DNA of 64,000 nucleotides from Rhodocyclales bacterium (GTDB lineage Bacteria > Pseudomonadota > Gammaproteobacteria > Burkholderiales > Rhodocyclaceae), in the NCBI GenBank assembly GCA_016183655.1, contig JACPEH010000012.1, forward strand, positions 1 through 64,000, written 5' to 3'. The translations under genes were made by a program, and so were the position numbers. Shown piece by piece: positions 58,987 to 64,000 of this stretch (the stretch's first letter is position 1; every line of letters begins with the position of its first letter). The notes under the pieces are model-generated. The model was not told the origin of the DNA and did no database searches. It saw only the letters and a list, made by a program, of their open reading frames with translations.

Positions 58987-60330
58987 ATGAACACCACCCC
59001 TGCCGCCAGCAGCCTGCTGCCCCGCCTAGTCGCCCTGCGCCGCCTGTCGGTGCTGGCGCAGGGCTTGGTGCTGCTGCTCGCCGTCGGCTGGCTGCAGATC
59101 CCGCTGGCGGTGGCGCCAATGATCAGCGCCACGGTGGCACTGGCGCTGTTCAATCTTTTCACGCAATGGCGCCTGCAGCGCGGGCGACCGGTCGGCGACG
59201 ACGAGATCCTCGCGCAACTGCTGGTCGATGTCGCCGTGCTCGGCGTGCTGCTCTATTTTTCCGGCGGCTCGGCCAACCCCTTCGTCTCGCTCTTCCTCGT
59301 TCCGATCACCATTGCCGCCGCCGCGCTGCCGGCCCGGCACGCCTGGTTCATGGCCGGCGTGACGACGCTGATTTACTCCTTCCTGATGTTCTGGAACCTG
59401 CCGCTGCCGGCACCGCAGGGACAGATGGCCGAGCTCGACGCGCTGCTCGCGCGGGCTTCCGGCGTCGCCCCGGAGCATGCCGGCCACGTCAGCGGCTTCG
59501 CGCTGCACGTGCTCGGCATGTGGCTCAACTTCGTCGTCAGCGCACTGGTCGTCGCCCTCTTCCTGACGCGCATGGCGGCGGCGCTGAAGGCACGCGACCG
59601 GGAACTGGCGGCGGCCCGCGAGGCGGCACTGAAGAACGAACAGATCCTCGCCCTCGGCACGCTCGCCGCCGGCGCCGCGCACAAGCTGGGAACGCCGCTG
59701 TCGACGATGGCCGTCGTGCTGCGCGAGGCGGAGCTGGCGCACGCCGACGACATCGAGCTCAGCGACGACCTGCGCCTATTGCGCACGCAGGTCGACGAAT
59801 GCAAGAAAATCCTGTCGCAGACACTGGCCTCCGCCGGTCAGGCGCGCGACGAGGATTCGCGGCAACTGGCGGTCGACGCCTATCTCGAACGCCTGCTTGA
59901 GGAATGGCAGCTGATCCGGCCGCGGGCGACGATCCACGCCGTTCTCGACGGTCCGCAGCCGGCGCCGCGAGTCGCCACCGACCGCACGCTGGAACAGGCG
60001 TTGCTCAACCTGCTCGACAACGCCGCCGACGCCTCGCCGGAAGGGCTGGAACTGCACGCCCGTTGGGATGCCGACATGCTGCGCATCGATATTCTCGATA
60101 GTGGCCCGGGTATCGACGAGGCGGTCGCCGCACGCATCGGCGAAGCCTTCTTCTCCACCAAGCGCGCCGCCGACGGCAGCGCAAGCGGTGGCCTGGGCAT
60201 CGGCTTCTTCCTCACCAACGCGACGCTGGAACGCTTCGGCGGCCGCGTCGAACTGACCCCCCGCGACACCGGCGGCACGCGCACCCGCGTCACGCTGCCG
60301 CTCGCCCGACTCCGCCAGGCACCGACATGA
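58987..60330 (+). CDS. regB: RegB/PrrB-type redox sensor histidine kinase
   Basis: A 447-residue membrane kinase. About six hydrophobic helices span residues 20-195. The quinone-site heptapeptide GGxxNPF is present as GGSANPF (93-99). The phospho-acceptor His232 is in AHKLGTPLSTM, and Cys272 (ECKKIL) occupies the position of the redox-active cysteine of RegB. The ATPase domain has LLNLLDNAADASPEG and GLGIGFFLTNATLERFGG. These features indicate sensing of respiratory redox state. It overlaps regA by ATGA. Confidence 0.9.
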   Translation: MNTTPAASSLLPRLVALRRLSVLAQGLVLLLAVGWLQIPLAVAPMISATVALALFNLFTQWRLQRGRPVGDDEILAQLLVDVAVLGVLLYFSGGSANPFVSLFLVPITIAAAALPARHAWFMAGVTTLIYSFLMFWNLPLPAPQGQMAELDALLARASGVAPEHAGHVSGFALHVLGMWLNFVVSALVVALFLTRMAAALKARDRELAAAREAALKNEQILALGTLAAGAAHKLGTPLSTMAVVLREAELAHADDIELSDDLRLLRTQVDECKKILSQTLASAGQARDEDSRQLAVDAYLERLLEEWQLIRPRATIHAVLDGPQPAPRVATDRTLEQALLNLLDNAADASPEGLELHARWDADMLRIDILDSGPGIDEAVAARIGEAFFSTKRAADGSASGGLGIGFFLTNATLERFGGRVELTPRDTGGTRTRVTLPLARLRQAPT

Positions 60331-60872
60331 ACACCGATCAGGACCAGCCCTCCCTGCTTCTCGTCGACGACGACGAGGCCTTCCGCCGCGTGCTGGCGCG
60401 CGCACTCGAACGCCGCGGCTTTGCCGTCGCCACCGCCGCCGACGTCGCCGAAGCGCTGGCACTGGCACAGCTTCAGTCGCCGGAGTACGCGGTGGTCGAC
60501 CTGAAGATGCCGGGTGAATCCGGGCTGGTGCTGATCGAGAAACTGATCGAAATCGACCCGAACACGCGCATCGTCATGCTCACCGGCTACGCCAGCATCG
60601 CCACCGCGGTCGAGGCGATCAAGCTCGGCGCCACGCACTACCTGGCCAAGCCGGTCGACGCCGACCAGGTGGTGGCGGCGCTGCACAAGACCGAGGGCGA
60701 TTCCTCGCTCGGCGTTTCCGATTCGCCGCTGTCGGTCGACCGGCTGGAGTGGGAACACATCCAGCGCGTGCTCGCCGAGCACGACGGCAACATCTCGGCC
60801 ACCGCGCGGGCGCTGAAGATGCACCGGCGCACGCTGCAGCGGAAGCTCGGCAAGAAGCCGGTGAAGGAATGA
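60327..60872 (+). CDS. regA: RegA/PrrA-type response regulator
   Basis: A 181-residue regulator. The receiver domain has DDD near residue 13, phospho-acceptor Asp58 (VVDLKMPGESG) and LAKPVDADQ. A linker follows, then a Fis-type helix-turn-helix at the C-terminus (DGNISATARALKMHRRTLQR). This two-domain plan without an ATPase is typical of RegA/PrrA/ActR. It is coupled to regB upstream and hslR downstream by four-base overlaps. Targets in this genome are unknown. Confidence 0.93.
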   Translation: MNTDQDQPSLLLVDDDEAFRRVLARALERRGFAVATAADVAEALALAQLQSPEYAVVDLKMPGESGLVLIEKLIEIDPNTRIVMLTGYASIATAVEAIKLGATHYLAKPVDADQVVAALHKTEGDSSLGVSDSPLSVDRLEWEHIQRVLAEHDGNISATARALKMHRRTLQRKLGKKPVKE

Positions 60873-61255
60873 ACGCGCCCCCCGAGAAACTGCGCCTCGA
60901 CAAGTGGCTGTGGGCGGCACGCCTCTTCAAGACGCGCGGACTGGCCGCCGACGCGATCGACGGCGGCAAGGTCAAGCTCAACGGCCACGCGGCGAAGCCG
61001 GCGAAGGAAGTGAAGCCAGGCGACGTGCTCGACCTCACGCTCGGCGAGGCGCAGTGGACCGTCGTCGTGCGCGCGATCAACGAATACCGGCGGCCGGCGC
61101 CGGAAGCGCAGCAGCTCTACGAGGAAACGCAGGCGAGCCGCGAGCGGCGGGCCGCCGCCGCCGAGGCGCAGACGCTGGCCCCGGCACCGGGCGCCGATCT
61201 CAAGGGCCGGCCGACCAAGCGCGACCGGCGCCGGATCCAGCGATTTTTCGGCTGA
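60869..61255 (+). CDS. hslR: S4-domain heat-shock protein 15 homologue
   Basis: A 128-residue RNA-binding protein. The S4 domain (about 8-70) is LRLDKWLWAARLFKTRGLAA with VKLNGHAAKPAKEVKPGD. Hsp15 binds stalled 50S subunits carrying nascent chains. The tail is Ala/Glu-rich and ends in a basic cluster (GRPTKRDRRRIQRF). It overlaps regA by ATGA. Confidence 0.93.
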   Translation: MNAPPEKLRLDKWLWAARLFKTRGLAADAIDGGKVKLNGHAAKPAKEVKPGDVLDLTLGEAQWTVVVRAINEYRRPAPEAQQLYEETQASRERRAAAAEAQTLAPAPGADLKGRPTKRDRRRIQRFFG

Positions 61256-61322
61256 CGGGAACTGCCGGCGCCGGCGCCGGTCAGCCTACAATTCGGCTGA
61301 TCGATAACAACAGGCACTCCCC

Positions 61323-62537
61323 ATGTTCCGTACCCTCAACACTCCGCATCTCTGGTTCATCACCCTCGCCGCCGCCGCCATCATGATGGTGACGATGGGC
61401 GCCCGCCAGTCGCTCGGCCTCTTCGTCTCACCGCTCAATACAACGACCGGCCTCGGCATCGCCGCGATCAGCTTCGCGCTGGCCGTCGGCCAGTTCACCT
61501 GGGGCGCCATCCAGCCCGTTGCCGGCGCCTTCGCCGACCGCTACGGTCCGGGCAAGGTTCTGCTTTGCGGCCTGCTGATCCTCGCCGCCGGCAGCGCGCT
61601 GACGCCGTTCATGGACAGCACCTTCGGTCTTGTCGTCAGCCTCGGCCTGCTCTCGGCGATGGGCTCCGGCATCGGCAGCTTTTCGGTGCTGATGGGCGCC
61701 ACCGCACAGCGCCTTCCGGTCGAAGCGCGCGGCGCCGCCTCCGGCGTCATCAACGCCGGCGGCTCCTTCGGCCAGTTCATCTTCGCGCCGATCCTGCAGA
61801 AGCTGATCCAGGCCTTCGGCTGGATGGGCGCGATGTGGTCACTCGCCGCCGTCGCGCTGGCCGCGCTGCCGCTGGTCAAGGTGGTCGCACCGAAGGGCAC
61901 GAAGCCGGCCGCCGTTCCCGGCGAGGCCGGGCTGTGGACCACCGTCTGCGGCGCCATGGGCGACCGCAGCTACCTGCTGCTGCACGCCGGCTTCTTCACC
62001 TGCGGCTTCCATATCGCCTTCCTCGTCACGCACATGCCCGGCGAGGTCGACCTGTGCGGCCTGCCGCCGGCGGTGGCCAGCTGGACGCTGGCGATCATCG
62101 GCCTGACCAACATCGCCGGTAGCCTCTACGCCGGCCACGCCATCAGCCAGCACCGCAGCAAGATGGTGCTGTTCTGGATGTACGCCTCGCGCGCGCTGCT
62201 GGTGATCGCCTACCTGGCGGCACCGAAGACCGAATGGACCTTCTACCTGTTTGCCGCCGGCCTCGGCTTCACCTGGCTGGCGACGGTGCCGCCGACCGCG
62301 TCGATCGTCGGCAAGCTGTTCGGCGTGCGCTACCTCGGCACGCTGTTCGGCCTGACCCTGCTGTCGCATCAGGTCGGCGGCTTTCTCGGCGCCTGGCTCG
62401 GCGGCATCGCCATCACGCAGTTCGGCGACTACAGCTGGATGTGGTACGCCGACATCGTGCTCGCGTCGTTCGCCGCGATCGCCAACCTGCCGATCCGCGA
62501 AGCGCCGGTGGCGCAGCCCCAACCGCAACCGGCCTGA
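61323..62537 (+). CDS. MFS transporter
   Basis: A 404-residue permease with 12 expected helices. The loop 2-3 motif appears as FADRYGPGKVLL. The N-terminal MGARQSLGLFVSPLN segment resembles monocarboxylate/organic-acid-type MFS members. No neighbouring enzyme gives the substrate. It follows hslR by 67 bases and precedes the YbaK-like gene by 23 bases. Confidence 0.88.
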   Translation: MFRTLNTPHLWFITLAAAAIMMVTMGARQSLGLFVSPLNTTTGLGIAAISFALAVGQFTWGAIQPVAGAFADRYGPGKVLLCGLLILAAGSALTPFMDSTFGLVVSLGLLSAMGSGIGSFSVLMGATAQRLPVEARGAASGVINAGGSFGQFIFAPILQKLIQAFGWMGAMWSLAAVALAALPLVKVVAPKGTKPAAVPGEAGLWTTVCGAMGDRSYLLLHAGFFTCGFHIAFLVTHMPGEVDLCGLPPAVASWTLAIIGLTNIAGSLYAGHAISQHRSKMVLFWMYASRALLVIAYLAAPKTEWTFYLFAAGLGFTWLATVPPTASIVGKLFGVRYLGTLFGLTLLSHQVGGFLGAWLGGIAITQFGDYSWMWYADIVLASFAAIANLPIREAPVAQPQPQPA

Positions 62538-62560
62538 ACCCGACCGCCGACCGCGCCACG

Positions 62561-63049
62561 ATGAAACCCGCACAACACCCGACCGCGCTGCGCGTGCAGG
62601 CGCTGCTGCATGAAACGGGACAGGCTGTTCAGGTCGTCGAATTCGAGCAGCCGACGCGGACCTGCGCCGAAGCGGCCGCCGCGATCGGCTGTACCGTCGC
62701 CGAGATCGCCAAGTCGGTGGTCTTCCGCGGCAAGGAAAGCGGGCAGGCGATGGTCGTCGTCGCCAGCGGCGACAACCGCGTCTGCGAGAGGAAGGTGGCC
62801 GCACTGGTCGGTGAGAAGCTCGGCCGCGCCGACGCCGACTTCGTGCGCGCGGCGACCGGCTACGTCATCGGCGGCGTCTCGCCGATCGGGCTAGCCCAGC
62901 CGGTAACGATCGTGCTCGATGAGGACCTGCAGCGCTTCGGGAAAATATGGGCGGCGGCGGGGACGCCGTTCTCGGTCTTTCCGCTGACGCCGGACGAGCT
63001 GGCGAGGATCACCGGCGCCGACTGGACCGATATCCGGCAGGATGCCTGA
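62561..63049 (+). CDS. YbaK/ProX-like aminoacyl-tRNA deacylase
   Basis: A 162-residue single-domain protein of the YbaK/EbsC/ProX family, which hydrolyses mischarged tRNAs in trans. The central AEIAKSVVFRGKESGQAMVV holds the conserved Lys, and GYVIGGVSPIG is the family's glycine-rich active-site loop. Which mischarged tRNA it acts on is unclear. It ends immediately before the convergent AEC gene's stop. Confidence 0.85.
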   Translation: MKPAQHPTALRVQALLHETGQAVQVVEFEQPTRTCAEAAAAIGCTVAEIAKSVVFRGKESGQAMVVVASGDNRVCERKVAALVGEKLGRADADFVRAATGYVIGGVSPIGLAQPVTIVLDEDLQRFGKIWAAAGTPFSVFPLTPDELARITGADWTDIRQDA

Positions 63050-63928
63050 TCAGCGCGGCAGCGCAAAGAACAGCGCCAGCGGCACGAAGCCCAGCGAGGC
63101 GACGTTGCCGATCATCACGATCGAGGCGACGCGCTCCGGCTCCTGTTTGTACTTCTCAGCGAAGATGTAGTTGAGCACCGCCGGCGGCAGCGCGCCGAAG
63201 ATCAGCAGCATGCCGGCCTGCATCCCTTCCAGCCCGAGCACCGGCACGATCGCCCAGGCCACTGCCATGCCGGCGAGCGGACAGAGCGCGGCACCGACCA
63301 GGCCGAGACGCAGGTCCTTGGCCGCCGAATCGGTCAGGCGCACGCCGAGCGAGAAGAGCAAGAGCGGGATCGACACGTCGCCGAGCATCTTGATGCCGAT
63401 GTAGAGCGGCGACCACAATTCGATCTTCAGCAGGCTCACCGCCAGCCCGGCGAGGGCGGCGGCGATCACCGGCACCCGCCACAGGTTCCACAGCCGGGCG
63501 TGGTGGTCGAGCATCCAGGTGCCGAGCGAGTAGTGCAGCACGTTCTCGACGAAGAACAGCACCACCGCCAGCGGCAGCGCCTGCTCGCCGAAGGCCAGCA
63601 CCAGCAGCGGCAGTCCCATGTTGCCGGAGTTGTTGAACATCATCGGCGGCAGCAGCGTGTTCGCCGGCACCTTCATCAGCTTCGCCACCGGCCACGCCAG
63701 CAGGCCGGAGCCGAGCACCACGGCCAGTGCGCCGAGCGCCAGCTTCCAGTTCGCCATCAGGTCGAAGTCCTTGCTGGCGAGCGCGGCGAAGACCAGCGCC
63801 GGGACGAAGACGTCCATGTTCAGCTGGTTGGCGAAGGCCATGTCCGGCTTCTTTACGCGCGCATAGGCGTAGCCGACGCCGACAATGGCGAAGATCGGGA
63901 AGATGATGGCGACGATGCGGAGCAGCAT
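63050..63928 (-). CDS. AEC family transporter (second copy)
   Basis: A 292-residue permease with about ten hydrophobic segments, related to but clearly different from the one at 8959-9855. Typical segments are MNVDVFVPALVFAAL-like (QLNMDVFVPALVFAALASKD), MFNNSGNMGLPLLVLAFGEQ and LPPAVLNYIFAEKYKQEPER. Members move organic acids. It is downstream of hslU on the same strand; a 12-bp palindrome GGGGCTAGCCCC (63940-63951) lies between them, and no clear ribosome binding site is visible. Confidence 0.9.
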   Translation of the reverse strand: MLLRIVAIIFPIFAIVGVGYAYARVKKPDMAFANQLNMDVFVPALVFAALASKDFDLMANWKLALGALAVVLGSGLLAWPVAKLMKVPANTLLPPMMFNNSGNMGLPLLVLAFGEQALPLAVVLFFVENVLHYSLGTWMLDHHARLWNLWRVPVIAAALAGLAVSLLKIELWSPLYIGIKMLGDVSIPLLLFSLGVRLTDSAAKDLRLGLVGAALCPLAGMAVAWAIVPVLGLEGMQAGMLLIFGALPPAVLNYIFAEKYKQEPERVASIVMIGNVASLGFVPLALFFALPR

Positions 63929-63953
63929 GGGGCTAGGTAGGGGCTAGCCCCTC

Positions 63954-64000
63954 TCACAGCACGTAACGCGACAGATCCTCGTTCTGCGCCAGCTCGCCGA
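63954..64000 (-). CDS. hslU: HslU ATPase C-terminus (cut by window edge)
   Basis: Fifteen codons end in ELAQNEDLSRYVL-stop. This matches the conserved C-terminal tail of HslU (DEDLSRFIL type), which inserts into the HslV protease to activate it. Only the tail is visible, so the call rests on this short motif. Confidence 0.7.
   Translation of the reverse strand, partial: GELAQNEDLSRYVL

Noticed and set aside
55520-59119. A 1199-codon open frame opposite the RND pump
   Set aside because: It is antisense to a clearly conserved pump and contains runs of Arg/Asp/Gln without structure.
63940-63951. GGGGCTAGCCCC palindrome as an hslU terminator
   Set aside because: No U run follows it on the minus strand, and it lies just before the AEC start.

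Overview
The window is about 64 kb of dense, GC-rich chromosomal DNA from a betaproteobacterium. The gene content fits the Rhodocyclales (Azoarcus/Thauera/Dechloromonas-like) best. That placement is inferred from gene families and gene order: tRNA-Tyr/Gly/Thr-tuf, mrcA facing pilMNOPQ-aroK-aroB-dgt-gltB-gltD, cyaY-lptM-lysA, a PhaM-like protein, a fused indolepyruvate:ferredoxin oxidoreductase and IcmF. No rRNA, CRISPR array, prophage or complete insertion sequence is visible. Almost all the DNA is coding, and many adjacent genes overlap by 1-13 bases.

Layout. 1-600: 5' end of tuf and three tRNA genes on the minus strand, with a near-consensus promoter. 700-8300: an FAD-linked D-2-hydroxyacid dehydrogenase, a DUF808 membrane protein, the fused IOR, a membrane-anchored methyltransferase and an orphan NarL-type response regulator. 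8400-21000: a PhaM-like protein, then a long minus-strand block carrying a Liv-type ABC importer (LivG, LivH, LivM, binding protein, LivF), an acyl-CoA synthetase, a PaaK-like protein, a small secreted protein, an AMACR-like CoA-transferase-family protein and an AEC transporter. A Crp/Fnr-type regulator diverges from this block. 21000-29600: a dihaem cytochrome c, an OprB-type porin, a second Liv-type binding protein, IcmF, a hotdog thioesterase and an AraC regulator. 29600-31000: a cold-shock protein, an atypical FolE-like protein and a small element with terminal inverted repeats. 31000-50300 (minus strand): a PilZ protein, glmS, glmU, a membrane/winged-helix protein, gltD, gltB, dgt, aroB, aroK and pilQPONM. 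50400-64000: mrcA, cyaY (reverse), lptM, lysA, an RND efflux pair, a RegB/RegA-type two-component system, hslR, an MFS transporter, a YbaK-like deacylase, a second AEC transporter and the last codons of hslU.

How it fits together. Between 3 and 29 kb there appears to be a catabolic region for organic acids: a porin, two periplasmic binding proteins and an ABC importer for uptake, CoA ligases for activation, and IOR, an AMACR-like enzyme, IcmF and a thioesterase for acyl-CoA conversion. The Crp/Fnr, AraC and RegB/RegA genes are candidate regulators. The substrate cannot be read from the sequence. The rest is housekeeping: amino-sugar, glutamate and shikimate synthesis, type IV pili and peptidoglycan.

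The least explained material is non-coding: a MITE-like 256-bp element at folE, two 52-nt hairpin repeats with compensatory changes, an 88-nt dispersed repeat in two copies, a 37-nt repeat fused to two terminators, and a 48-bp tandem repeat overlapping a gene end. Several of these abut stop codons.
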